Source: Lineus longissimus (Eukaryota > Nemertea > Pilidiophora > Heteronemertea > Lineidae). Taken from it: 64,000 nt of DNA. Location of the stretch: positions 27,669,491-27,733,490 of the forward strand of contig NC_088310.1 in assembly GCF_910592395.1 (NCBI RefSeq), written 5' to 3'. Positions 1 through 13,328 of the stretch are shown one piece after another; within the stretch, counting starts at the first letter, position 1, and every line of letters begins with the position of its first letter. The position numbers and the translations under genes are program-made. Below the pieces are notes generated by a model, which was given only the letters and a program-made list of their open reading frames with translations, did no database searches and was not told the origin of the DNA.

Positions 1-3000
1 TGGGGGTTCGAAGATGAGAGGAATTGGAAAGCGATAATGGCCTTGTAGTGGCAGATTTTCAGTTAAAGATGCATTGACCACTTTCGCCAACATGTACAGT
101 GGAACCCTACAAACTAAATCCTATGCTTTCACCATTTCAAATCAAGGCATGACCCAGTATATTGTGATTTCATTAGTTTGCCTTAAACACACAATGCCTA
201 AATACAATATATGTCTGCCATTACCAAACTGCATTAGACCTTATTCAAATTGACAAAATTCATTAAATCTGTCAAAAATTCCGGGGCAATTTATTAATTC
301 AACATCGCCTAAAAGCTTTCAGATAGGCTGTAATTGCCTCCTGACAGAATGGGGGAAACATGATCATGGGGAGTCAAGGTAGGGATGATGGCATTTTGTT
401 CCAGCTGAGCCAACTAAATGGATGAAGAGGGCCAAGGACTACCAGTGGTGGATCCAGGGGAGTATACATTGGTGAACACCCGCTCTTCGTGGAGAACGTC
501 TTTGAAACAGTCTATTCAAGAGTAAAAACACTCAGGGATTGCCAACTCAATCGGTAAATGTAGCATTGACAATTTCTTCTTTCCACCTGCTTGAGTCATA
601 TAAGGGCAGGTGAGGCAGGGTGATAATAGGGCTTTCGTGCTTAATGCCATCAGAGAAGCTCATAAACTATGATAACAGCATGATTGTAACGGGTGACATT
701 ACTATATGTTGGGATTATTATATAGCATCAACATATTGTGTCCCATGAAAAAAGCCACTTGTCAGACACATTTACCCATTAAGACGTCTTTGTGAGTAAG
801 AACCAGTTCTGAAGGTATGAAATATGGATTTTCTCACTTCTCGTTATTCGAAAAGCACTATAAGTATTCTGAAAGAAACCTTACATATTGGACACTTCAC
901 ATAGATGTCTGCTTCTTGACCAATAGCTCCGATTGGTAGAATACTTTTTATTCTTCTCATTCATAATTTCTTGAGGTGTTATTGATGTTGACTCAAGCCT
1001 TGCAAATATGACTTCACGGCCGCTTGGGAAGGAGAACGAGGCCATTACAGGGCTGCTTCAGCTGGGTTTACCATGGAAACCAAGGAAAGTTTTCATCTTT
1101 TTCCTCTGAGTATCTTCTTGAGACCTACTGTAGACGTGCCTGCCACTACGGATGGGCAACACTTGGGGTATTGGGCAAGTGACTCCATTAGCCTCAAGCA
1201 CCCTGCAAACAGCAACAAAAATCACTTGATCGCACAACGCATCAGGTCAGGGAGGAGCCCAAACTCACTTGTTCACACAGCGCTTTGGTATCAAACCCAC
1301 ACTGATCACATTATGAGTCGACACAACACTTACCATTAGATCAAGCAAATCTTCAGTCGTATTGGCATAAATGGCACAAAAAACAGCAGCAGTGAACCAG
1401 AACAGCCAGAATGCCGCGATTGATGTCATGTTGTCACTCTATGAGACAAACTCCTCGAGGGTAACGTCAATGCAGCATCACGCTCATCAGCTAACACACT
1501 CATTAATGCCATCGAACAGTTTATGCTACGCTGTTTGATCTTCTCATTAACAAAGACTACGACGGAAATTATCAATAAATCTTGATACTCTGAACCCAAG
1601 AATCAAGTTTGCGATGCCAAAAGTTGGCAAAGTTGCTCCATTTTGATTCACCATTAACATAATTCACAAGTTGGCAGATGAGTTTTTGCCACGAGTACAA
1701 AATATTCATGGACAAAGCATCAAAGTGATCATCCTGTTAATTTCTGTCTTCAAGTTATGAAATGATTATTCCATGGCTGATCACCCTCTTTCAGGATGCA
1801 CTAATTAAATAATGAAAATGATTTCAATAACTCTTTTAGTATGGCAGACCCACTTTCCAGGGAATACAAAATTTAGATTGCTTACTTCTGGCAAGTCCTG
1901 ATATTTTTTCCCGAGAGATGTGAAGAAATGAAATATATTCAAAATACTCCTTTGGGGTTGATAGACTAAATATCACAGTTGGCCAATCACTACTATATGT
2001 ATGAATCAATGGGTATTCTTCAATATTTGTTATCTATTTTGTTTCTGAGTTAAATCTGAAGGGACGGCAGTCGATTTTTAAAGATGACACTATGACCTGA
2101 ATATGAAGCATATTGGTACCCCTCAATAGAAACTGACACAGTCATGGGAAGAACATGATTCTGAATTTTATGCTAACTGATAGCAAGAAACTCTATTTAT
2201 TCTTGCTGATATTTGATGGTGTTCTACATAAGTGTTTTTAATCACTTTAGTGTTTGACAAGGACTATCACCAGACAGTTTCCAATGACAACCATAGGTGG
2301 CTCACAAGGCCTGGCCTCAAGACCTGTGATGCTGTTGAAGGTACACATGAACTACATTGAATAACATTCATATACATGTAAGCGACAACCACTATAGTCC
2401 TCCTTTAATGACGAGTGACATCTCAGCATCCTACCTAATGGTATGCAAATAAGGGCACTAACAAAATTGCCCCTAATAAGTCCATTTCCTGACAACATTT
2501 GAATGTGATCATAGAGCCAAGACAAACTCATGTCACACACCACTATCAAATCTCCACTTAGAGAAAGCTGTGCTACAAACATGGTGGGCTATTTACAGGA
2601 ATAAACCTATTTTGATTTGACAGGAGAGGTTTTGTCAAAGTTTGATTCTTTTACAGAAGCTGATACAGGTACAGGCAAAGGGGGACATGCACCTGTCCTT
2701 GTTTTTATCAGGAATCTTTGAAACCGAACATAAATTTGATGAATTTGACCATCAAAACATGGGGGCAACAATTCTTTCGCAGATTCCATGATTTGTCCCT
2801 GTTGTGTAACATCTTACACCAAAAGTAATGGAACTGATTCAGTATCTGATGACACTGCCAAAAAGGAAGAACCAATCCCCAACTTTTCAAAGCATGACAT
2901 AATCTGAGAGAAGTTTGTATAGTGATTCCAGGCTTACTGATCGTATCGATACCTCAGTAACCCAAACCAATTCAATGGTATGTTGATTATTATAACCCGT

Positions 3001-6000
3001 TGTCTTCCTCAATTCCATCGTGATCCTCTGGGACGTCACAGCTTCAAAACATGTCGAACATTATCTTTTGGGAGAATGTTATCCATCTTAAACAATGTCA
3101 CTTCCCGATGGAGCAGAGCCTGCAGATTAGGAAATTTGACAGAAAACAGTGAAGGTTGGATGAGAAGTGAGCCAGAGGAAGGTTATGGTGGTGTAATAGA
3201 CTTTTTGTGATGCTGAGGGACAAGTGATACAGGTATTAGTCCAGATCCCATACACTGGTTCCAGCAAGGAATCGATGTTGATCATCGTTTTTTTGGGCTT
3301 TTTGACCCTGTTTGGTCATCCTAACCGAAATGTACACAGACTGCTGCCTAATGTTTCTGCATACTTTCGGATGTATACCTGCAGCGCCCTCTTCACAGGA
3401 ACTTTGTAAACTACAATAGTGCTGGTCCAGTATTGTCTCGGGACACTTTCCCTTTAAATGTTATTCATCAATTACATCAATAATAGTATAATCTTCTTTG
3501 AATTGTTGATGAAATGCATAGAAATTGACTAACATATTGTTCTTTGCAAGTATAAAAGCAACACAATGCAAGGATCAAGATTATAGCTATTGTCTGCTAT
3601 GCTTGATTGACAAAATGGACAATGCATGAATGGAGGAGCTTGGGTCACATGACTTTGACACTCAATTGAGTAATTAGCTCCAACTGTATTGGGGGTCAGT
3701 CCATGCATTGCACTGGGCTGAAGTGTGTGTGGAAATGAGTGTCCCGAAAGGGCCTCCTCTAATTTTGGATTATTAAGCAAAATTCTCCATTCCTATCTGT
3801 GGGCCGATGATGGTGACGAGTTGGTGAGTTACTTTACAGAGACAAGTTACACTCCCTTCACACATCATTCAAATGACAGATTGGTTGCAGAATCGCTGAC
3901 AAATGCTTCAAGTGGGGGTTCTGTTTCCATTAGCCACAGAACCAAATGCTTCAAGTGGGGGTTCTGTTTCCAGTGAGTCACAGAACCTATTAGCAATGAT
4001 GACCTTTTTCTGAACTTTGACTGAGATTCTGCAACTGAGACCAAATGATTTTTCAATTCGCACGCCGTTGATTAATTTGATAAAATATTGATGATTTTCA
4101 TTTTCCAGTTTTAGAAGAGAGATATCCCACAGATCACCAAGAAGTTGACCGGAACTAATAATAATAACTTCTCATTCTTTTTTTACCAACAGCATTAGTA
4201 GTGCAGCATAACGGAAGTAGTTCCAATGAATACATTCAATTCCAGTTCAAATAGTTTCAACTTGGTGGAACTGATATTGCCATCAAAAGGCCACCTTGTG
4301 AGATTTTTCCCCATAGAAATGTTGTATTGTAGTTGAAGCTTGGAATATCAAAACACACCGTGACCCTCAACATAATGCAATTACATGTACTCTCAACTTA
4401 ACTTCTGTTTTCCAACAGCATTCTGAAATACCTCTAAACTAAAAAGTCCCTCCCCACAGCAAAACACACATGCTCGCACACACAGTAGTGAATCAAACAT
4501 TTACGGATGTTTGAAATGAGAAAATACAATAAAACAAATCAAAAGAGAATGCAGTAGCAAATGATGCTTTTACGTGTAATCACAGCCAATCCGTCCGTAC
4601 GTGCACAGAACTTTCAAAGACTGAGGTTGAGCAAAAGCTACGGCTGTGCATTAAAGCTGAACTGTCCAGTGGAGTACCCTAGGCGTCCTCAGTATGATAA
4701 ATCATGGAATACATCAGAGAAATTGCCAAGTGAACTTTGAGTTTAACTGGAGCGATAATTGGTTTCGAACTTTAGCAAAGTGTCTGCATAATACCAGCAA
4801 CTTGTACGAGAAAGCACAACATTTAGGTCTCAAACATCAACAAAATTGGAAGTACGCCCAAACAGATAGAATCTTTGCCAAAAAACATGTTGTTTTGATG
4901 TTATCTATCGGTTATATATCGGCTACATGGCTCGGGGCGTCTTAGATACAACATCTTAATTCCTCTATGAGACCAACCCAATATTGAGAAATCCTATAAA
5001 GAAAACAGCTTTAGGGCAAAACGGATGACATACCCAGCTACCTGGTGATGAAATGTATGTCCACGTGAACGGGGATATTGTTAAAGACACACCGCAAGAA
5101 CCAGTAGGAGAACCACAATACACATTATTCATGTCAAACAATGGGCCAACAGTGGCGTAACTGGTAAAGTGGTAACAGGTTCCCATCAATTCCTGACTCA
5201 GAGTGAGAGGGTGTGTGTATGAATTCCTTCCTCAGCTGCTTTCTCCTTATAGTTTGACGATGAAGTGAGCACAAGAAACTGCGCCTTTACATTCCCATGT
5301 AGGAGTATTGGACATAAAGCTGACATTTTTCTTCAACTAAAACTTCCGAGTTCATCTGCGACGACGAAGCTAAAAATTCAAATTAATCAAAGTCTATTCA
5401 AACACGAATTCCAATTACACCCAGCGAATCGTAGTTCATGTGCACTTTGAAAGACAATGCAGCAACAAATCCAGCCAATTAGTGATGAAAGGGATGTCAT
5501 GCCGATTGAAAATCAAGCAAATCATCCGCCATCTCTCGGTAATTAAAAAACAACCCTTCACTTCAAAGCAACGTCATATCTCAATTCCTCTTTTTCTCAT
5601 TTTCTTGGATAGAAACTCAAAGGAAACTGTCACTTGTATTTGCGCAAGTTGCCAACCTTTTCTTACTGTCTTCAAATTTGGCTCATCTTACATCGCTCAC
5701 TGCTTTTAATGGGCAAATGAACTTTCATATGTGTCCCTCACAAAGATCACAGGGGTATGATTTTGAATCAACTGGGCCAATGGCAACACACCCTTTGATG
5801 GAGCTATAAAGTTCCGGATGCCATAAGTTTTTTCACAAACGCCGAAAAACACGACTTCGACTCTGTGAACATCACAATAAGCAGATGATCTGGTGATGCT
5901 GTCATTATGTTTGTAGGTACTAAGACAAATGTCATGATATCTAATAGCGAATGCAGTTCAGATAGGGAAATGTCTCAGTGCGATTAGGTTTTATGGAGTG

Positions 6001-7547
6001 CCTGTGACAAAAAGTGTTAATTGGTCATTCAGAAAGCTAAGTTTCTTTCACCAGGGTAAATTAGCAAGTCTTAACAACAATTATCTGGTAGGCCTTCTCA
6101 TGTAACAGAGTTCCAAAGTGTTAATTGTTAATTCCAAACTCTACACGTCTTTCCTTATTACAGTGAGGAAGTTATCACAAAAGGGACGAGACACTCTTGT
6201 AACATTCTCCACTGAGTGATAATGAGTCCATGATTCCTTAAATGAAAGAACTAAAGAGAGGTCATAGAGGTCACACAGACTTGTACAGTTCAAGCAATTA
6301 GGCTACAGGTTATTTTCTGGTTTACGGGGAAACTTCTGTTTAAAGCTGGGATCAGAGAAAACCAATACCCAGATGAATATGCTTGGCCTACTTCAAACTG
6401 TATTAAGCCAAAGCTCTGAAATAAGAGGATAGAGGGCTTGAAGGCCAGGTGTTGGAAGTATCCAATATCACCCAAATATGATTTTTCCTACCTCTCATGA
6501 TATTTCAATAACTATAAAGTACAGTATGTCGTAGTCAAATGATCACAACATGATATCGCTCTATAAGACACTGGACATTCTCCAAACAAGCACCAAACAT
6601 ATTTACTCTCAAGAAAACATCACAACTGGAGAATATCCAATATACAAGACATTTATGTTTTTTCCAATCTTATTACGAAAATAAACAGTGATCAACATTC
6701 TCAGTAAACATTCTTATATGCCCACGGCCAACTTCACATGGGGGTAAATAGAATACAGACCAAGGTGAAGTAGGCCACTTAGATTATAAACTCTAAAGCT
6801 CAGTCTTTCATCTAGTTGGCCTGGTGAGAAAGGATTATCTTTTTTCACAGCTTACAATCCAATCTGTAAGCCTTTGCATTACCCTACTACAGCCTGCAGC
6901 AGGGAAAGAGCGTGGCATATTTGACCAGAATCCTTAACTGGTTTCACCCACATGCTCCCAACTGAAGCAAACTCTGAACACGCCTCAATCTAGCAGTGGC
7001 CTTCACAACACGCACTGTCTGTAGTTCACAATAGAGGGCCACAGTGTACACTATCTCCAAGCTCAACTCTGATTCATATTAGAGTGGATCTGATCAGTGA
7101 CTACCAGAGACATCTAGTGATGTCAATGGAGGACTGATGACCTACTCAAGGCAAACATTCATGATACTATTTTGAGAACAAGCTCTATCTGTAAGATAAA
7201 CCTGCAAAGAATGTTGGATGACAGAAAGTCTTGAATTGAATTGATAACTTCAAGTAAAGCAAAACTCACATCACTTTCTCTCTTCTTTGAAGTTGACTGC
7301 CCAACAGTTAAGTCAGACAACTTTTAGTACCTTTCTCTCAAACGAACATAGAATGTGATCTGAATTCGAACCAGTGCTGTGACTGAATACCTGCAATGGT
7401 CTTTAGTAATTCTTTGTATCTGGGAGACGATTACAGGTTAACAGGCTTCATTGGGGTAAAAGATCGAGCCAAAATTTGGTTTGTTTGATGCCATAGTCGA
7501 ACCAAACATGAAACTATCAATTCCCTTCTATGATAAACTTCTCCTAC
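1..7547. other. Non-coding stretch, presumed ATG2 introns or intergenic DNA
   Basis: No exon could be recognised with confidence here on either strand; the open frames are short and resemble no family I know. ATG2 runs leftwards from 13,005 and about two thirds of it is still missing at 7,548, so its later exons should lie in this stretch or beyond the left edge. One tentative short minus-strand exon is 7,394-7,422, between cccag and gtattc. It can be read as YKELLKTIA, which resembles a segment I would expect next, but its phase does not match the preceding exon. A direct duplication of about 40 bp (aaatgcttcaagtgggggtt...) occurs at 3,900-3,975. Confidence 0.5.
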
Positions 7548-10500
7548 CTCGCTATAATATGGCGTGCTAGCATCAACAGGAAGACTAAAGCCGAGTGGAC
7601 TGGACGATGTGAAGTTCCGACGGTCGAATAGTGTCTCGATGATCTCCAACATACCAATGGAGAAGGCCGCACTCATTGTGAGGAAGGCTGATGAGGACTT
7701 CTGGTTACACTCGACATTGAGAGGTTTGCCAACACAACTGAAGGAAAATGATATTACAGAATGACTGATAATTTCCCCTTCGAGGGCATGCAGGTTCAGC
7801 AGAGGAGACTCACAAACTAACATGTACATGAATGGGGAAAATAGCTTCAGACTTGGTTTTACAATCATAATGGACGGTAACTCATCTAATCCCTAGGCCT
7901 GGGGTGTCTGAAGCAACTATGCCAAGACGGCTTTGGCTTTAATCATACAAAATGTCCTCATGTCGATAATGAAATTGAATTTGAACGTTAAAAAGATAAC
8001 TTGTTTCCTCACTTGATATGATCATGTGGGCAAGCCCCAGCATATTTCTCCCTCAACTGCTCAAGATCGAAAAGCGCACTGCGGTCAGGAACAAGACGCA
8101 GTTCATCAAAGAATTTCTCTGATATCGTCTTGAGTTTCTCAACGGAAGATACGCCGGGGTCGATGCCATCAGATGGTGTTGGGGGTGGATCCTCGTGGAG
8201 GATGGTCAGAGAGAAGTAGGTCAGTTTCAGCTTGTAACGAGTGAGTTCTGCTGCTGGATCATCGAGGAGCTTCTGGAGATGATCTGTGGGAGAAAGGGAG
8301 AGGAATTTTGACATAGTTTGAATGGTTGGTTCTCTCACATATGTAGCATTATGTAGGTTCCCATCACGAAGGCTAACAATTCTAACCTTCACTTTTAAAG
8401 GCTCTTACCTTTACTTTTCAACCTGCCTGGCTTTCTGACCATGGCAGCTCTTGGTATTGTCGCCTTGAAAGGCGACTCTGGTTTTGATCTGTATCCTGCA
8501 CCATAACTATACTGGTAACCTGAAATAGGAAGAATCATATCAACTCATCTGTTCAGGCTATTCAATCTAGCAGTTGATATTTTTTTAAGTCCAGCAGCCT
8601 CATCAATTCATCTCCAAATTGAAATACTGAGATGAAATAGACGCTCAGTCTTAGCATTACTGATTGCCAAAAGACATCAACAGAGGACGCCACTGAGTTT
8701 CAATCTCTACGATCGTACCACTCGCTGGTGAGCTGCACCTAGTTGAGTTGCCTTCCATGATATAAACCAGAATATGACTTCTTGTATCACTTACAAGATG
8801 ATCCAACCGTACTGGTAGACCTGATACTGCTACTACTGTGCTGGCTCGATATCGATGCGTCCATATCAGTGGACCCATGTCCACCGAGACCCATTGAATA
8901 ATAAATCTCTTCATCTTCCAAAGACTCTCCTGAATCAGAAAACACATCATTGACCTAATGTACAGGGGAGAACAGTACTGTGTCAGACTGACAATCTAAG
9001 GTCTCTTGCTCTCCTTGAGTCAATAGACTCAATATTTACTCAACATTTCAAAGAGGTCTCTCACTACACTAGCTACTATTCTGAGATGCTGGAGCAATTC
9101 TAAAAAGTCATGACATTTGGTGTGAGTCTACCAATATTGGAAGACTGATATTATTAGCTGTTGGTATTGGCTTCAAATGCCAGCAGTGAGAGCCAACTCA
9201 TCCCATTATCAACAGGAATGTGTATTTTTCAAAGCCATAGAAGCTGATACATGGTTAGAGGGAGTGCATCTCAGCGGCTTAGGAAGTAGAAAATGACTCT
9301 ACCCAACATTCCCAATGGGTCGTCGCGCCACATCTGCTGCTTGAGTGATGTTGGCTGCCGGTACTGAACATGAGTATTCTGGAGCTGTGTCTGCAGATCC
9401 TGTTCCACTTTCCTATAGTCGTCTGCTTGCATGGGTTTGTCGCTGGCACTACGTGGTTTTATGTTGGTGTTATCACAGGTTCCTACAAAACATTATTCAT
9501 CGAGCAATGAAGCTTATTCAAATGTGGTGTATGGTTAGAACATCTGACAGACAGTCCATGGGTCATGGTAAGAATCCCGTCTGGTCATCTCTGTTCTCCC
9601 AAGGTCAGGCTGAAATGAATGCCACAGATGCTGCTGATCCAGACACCTGTGTACCTAAACAGGCACTGACCATTCAGAAATGTTATGTTTGCATCATTTT
9701 GGGCTCTGGAGCACGAACTACTGGTTGGATTTCTTTTTGGCTTTTCTTATTTCAGCCTCACGGTCAGGATCATACTAAATGTGACACTAGATGTCATCAA
9801 CATCTAGAGCATTTCTCTTAAGGATCATACCCCAGCTCGGTGAAAAGCACCATCTAAAAGCCGCCATCATCATTATGACTATTTTTCATTCCCAATAGCA
9901 GTAATATCCGTACCTGGTGATGAAAGCCCACTGACAAGTTGTAGCAATATGTGCACCTGTTTGGGTGACAGTAGCACCTTCAATGCCATCAGATTACAGT
10001 TGACCTCAAGCTGGAAAATAATGACAATTTCATAACAGCTGCAGGGCTAAGTGATAACCGTGAGAGATCAGTATACTGCATGAACGCGATGTGTTACACA
10101 GTTAGCTCAGTTCTGTTCTGTGAAATGGCCTTCCTTTATCCCAAATACAGTGTGGAACTATGAAAACTGTCAACATGCTGGACTGTTGGGAATTAGACCT
10201 TCACTTCTGGCTTACCTTTGGCCCAGGCAATGCCTCACTCTGTTTAAGCTTGATCTTGATTTCTTGTTGGCCGGCAAGTTCAGCTATTTTAATGGTTTCT
10301 GATAATGTGGTGGACGATTGACTCATACCGGCTGTTGGCTGAGCTGAGCCGATGTTGGGTTGGGTTAAGATTGGTTGGCTGGTCTGAAAAACCACAAAGC
10401 AAAGCATTAGCAGTTAACAGTGGGATAGTCTGCTGGTGTCAGATCCATGATCTGAACATCCTGGTTCAAATACCTAACATCCGCGCAACGCTTGAGCAAG

Positions 10501-13005
10501 TTACTTTTTGCAAGTGAGTTCATGCTTCCAAAGTAAAAATGGAAGACGCAACTGTCAAAAGAAACTGGAGCCCTCAGAATAGAGTTGTGGCAAAATGAAT
10601 GATTCCTTGAACACTTTTGATGCAAGTTATGTGGTCTCTTCAGCAGTAGGATACCTGTTACACCACCTTACCTTTGGTGAAAGTGGGGATGATGAATCGA
10701 ATGAAGTTGATGTTGATGTACTCCGCGAAAATGTCCGATTTGACTCTGGGAATTGATCACAGTAAAACGTGACACCCATCACGCGAAAGTTCTTATTTTG
10801 TACGGCAGCAGGTTCGTATATACTCCTCGTGTTGGCGCTGCCCTTGTCTATGGATGTACCTTGGTCAGTCACTTGGTCATCAAAGTAGTCGATCCTGTTC
10901 AAGGGAGAAACCAATGCCACAAGTCAGAATCAGAAATGTATCATGTTGAATGCTATTATACCCGAACTACATTATCTTAAGTGCAGTGGAGCTCTTACTG
11001 ACAAAGCATGTTCTGAGTCTATCATCACAGCAACCGTTCACCTGCTGCTGATGCATAGAATATACTGGTATCTTGAATCAAAGGCAAACTACCGAAACAA
11101 ATAACAATACGTGAATACCTTTTAATTCTCATTTCAAGAGCTACACCAGATTTGCATTCCTTTGGGAGATGCTCTATCCTGACCACAGTGTCAATGAATG
11201 ATACTTTGATTCGGGACAATACTGAAAAGAAAGGTTTGGAGATAATCAAGTTATCATAACATTTCAACTCTCAACAGATAATAGATCTACCATTTGGTTA
11301 ATGAGAAACATGAAGAGAATGATATAGCGTCAACAATAGCCTGACAATTATCATGTGTTTCCATTGCTCTATTACTTTCAGTGCTGCAGTGAATACAAAG
11401 TAATATCGAAATAGGGTACGGGCGTACTAATGTACCACTAGGCAGCACTGACTTTCACTAGGGTATGGGTCAACAAGTATCATGACAGCCAAAATGATGT
11501 CACAACGCAGAAGAATTGATGCCATTTCCGCACACACTGCAGTACTCTAGTGGCAGACAATATGCAGCGGCTGGAACCCTATTGAATTGAGAGATTGCTC
11601 TCTGACATGTTATATCCTATCATTGATTTACCTGATTCTATTGTTTGAGCAAACATCTCCAATCCTTCGAATGGCTGTGCTCCTTCTGCCTGCTGTTCCC
11701 CTTCTGATGGTTCCTGTTTGAGACATTCCTGGGCAAGCTGCAGGCTTGTTGTCATACTCCATGAATCAAGCATAATACCTGAACATGAAGAACTATCAGT
11801 AACCAGAATGAAATGACAACAGAACAATATTTTACAATTATCACTGATCTCAAGGTGGACACATCAAAAATACTGATATCTCTTTTAAACTGAGTTGAAC
11901 AAGACATTGTTGCAAAGTAAGAGACACACAAAATTGTCCCTGCCAGCAGAGACCAAGCAGTTTCCAATCTGAGATGAGTCACAGTTATCTTGGCACGTTT
12001 CCAATCAAGCCAGCCTGGGTACCACCTTTGATAGTTTTGGGTGCAGCAAGTATTGGGCATGAAAAGACCTCAATGTCTTGGTCATTGGTTGTCGGACAAC
12101 ACTTTACTTACTGGGATCAACTGGCCCTGGGGCCTCTGGGGCTCTTTCTTTTGGTTGAAGTGTAAGCTCCAGGCCATGTATCTCCATTGTGGTGCTGTCA
12201 TTGTTGAGAGCCGACCATGGAATCCCAACATTGATTTTGCTGACATATCCATCAACGATTTCCACTGGTACATGAGAGTTTTCCAGGAGTTCATTCAGGG
12301 CCTGCATAAAGGAAAAGTAATCAGTTTTGTGGGATAAAACAGTTTGGTTCCAAGGGAAAGATAAAAGCGGTAAAAAGCACTGGGCATCCAACGTCTTCCG
12401 ACCTTCAGGCTGCTTCGACAAGATGGTGCTCAATGGCACTTGGTGATACATGTAGATGATTTCGAGCAAGGTCAAGCTCTTCATCAATGTTCCTCCAAGG
12501 TGGACAAACCTCGAGAGTTTAACATCTCCGCCACACTGCCAGACCCCTGGTGTTGTGGTGTCTTCTGGTTACCCATCTGGTCACTCTGGACTGTGTCCAT
12601 GAAGAAGCGCATTACTCACGGCTTCATGAATTACATAATAAATGATGGCACTGACCACCACCATGTCATGACCACCAGCCCCGCCGGCACGATGCAGCCA
12701 ACGGAGCCAGAGGTTTGTTATTCAACTCAAATTTCGAGAGGACACCAAGGTAGCAATTAACTGCAAAATGGCCCAAACGTTACCCCTTATGCCAATACCG
12801 TGCTAAAAAATTGAACACACATCCCCCAGTCTCTTACCCAGACATCCAGGTTGAGGTTTCTGATGGTGCCTGTGCCATTGTACAGGTCAACACTCAGCTG
12901 ATCAAGTGTCAATTTTTCCTGCAGGAACTGGCCCAAATAATGCTGCAGCAGGTACCTGCAGGCCCGCTTTTTGATAGAATCCGACCAGGGGAAATACCAT
13001 GGCAT
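7548..13005 (-). CDS. ATG2: Autophagy-related protein 2 (ATG2), N-terminal part, incomplete
   Basis: ATG2 is a rod-shaped lipid-transfer protein that moves phospholipid from the ER to the growing autophagosome membrane. The start is an ATG at 13,005; MPWYFPWSDSIKKRACRYLL and the following FLQEKL and LDLYNGTG are the chorein_N signature of ATG2. Exons, reading leftwards: 13005-12838, 12301-12112, 11778-11632, 11221-11119, 10894-10672, 10383-10216, 10010-9914, 9482-9303, 8929-8795, 8519-8409, 8283-8013 and 7851-7548. All have AG/GT borders and the reading frame stays open, giving about 699 residues. Family-typical pieces include SLQLAQECL, FAQTIES, RIKVSFIDTVVRIEH and ACPHDHI. Vertebrate ATG2A/B have roughly 1,900-2,100 residues, so the C-terminal two thirds are not seen. 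The last exon's left-hand acceptor is weak: a stronger AG at 7,893 would break the frame. It shares a short promoter region with LCLAT1. Confidence 0.93.
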
Positions 13006-13328
13006 GGTTCTGATGCATTTAAATTATTATACAACGAATATAGATAACAGAATTGCGTTTTTTCTGATGATAAACACGAAAAATTCAAGAAGTTTACGCC
13101 ATCGTCGATTTGTAAATATGGTCTGACGTCACCAGCTCGTGAGGGAATTCCTATTTGGTCACTCTCCGCAAACTTTCTTCGCAGTGCATTTTCCATTACA
13201 GCCAAAATTTAATGACGTCATTTCTAGGCTAGTTCTTTTGACAGCAGGTGCGTGCCATATCAAAAGAATATAATACCAGTTTAAAGGGATTTCACGAAGT
13301 GAAACCACAACAAAAAAATCTTGCAAAA
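13006..13328. promoter_or_regulatory. Shared ATG2/LCLAT1 head-to-head promoter region
   Basis: Only 323 bp separate the ATG of ATG2 (minus strand) from the ATG of LCLAT1 (plus strand). Both 5' UTRs and the core promoter or promoters must fit here unless an upstream non-coding exon exists. I see no convincing TATA box placed for either gene. The region contains tctgacgtcacc and aatgacgtcatt (around 13,122 and 13,212), each with the TGACGTCA core of a CRE/ATF site. That a bidirectional promoter lies here is inferred from the layout; the two CRE-like palindromes are seen directly. Confidence 0.7.

Noticed and set aside
9345-9821. 158-codon plus-strand frame
   Set aside because: It is antisense to the ATG2 exon at 9,303-9,482, which has clear splice sites and keeps the ATG2 reading frame.
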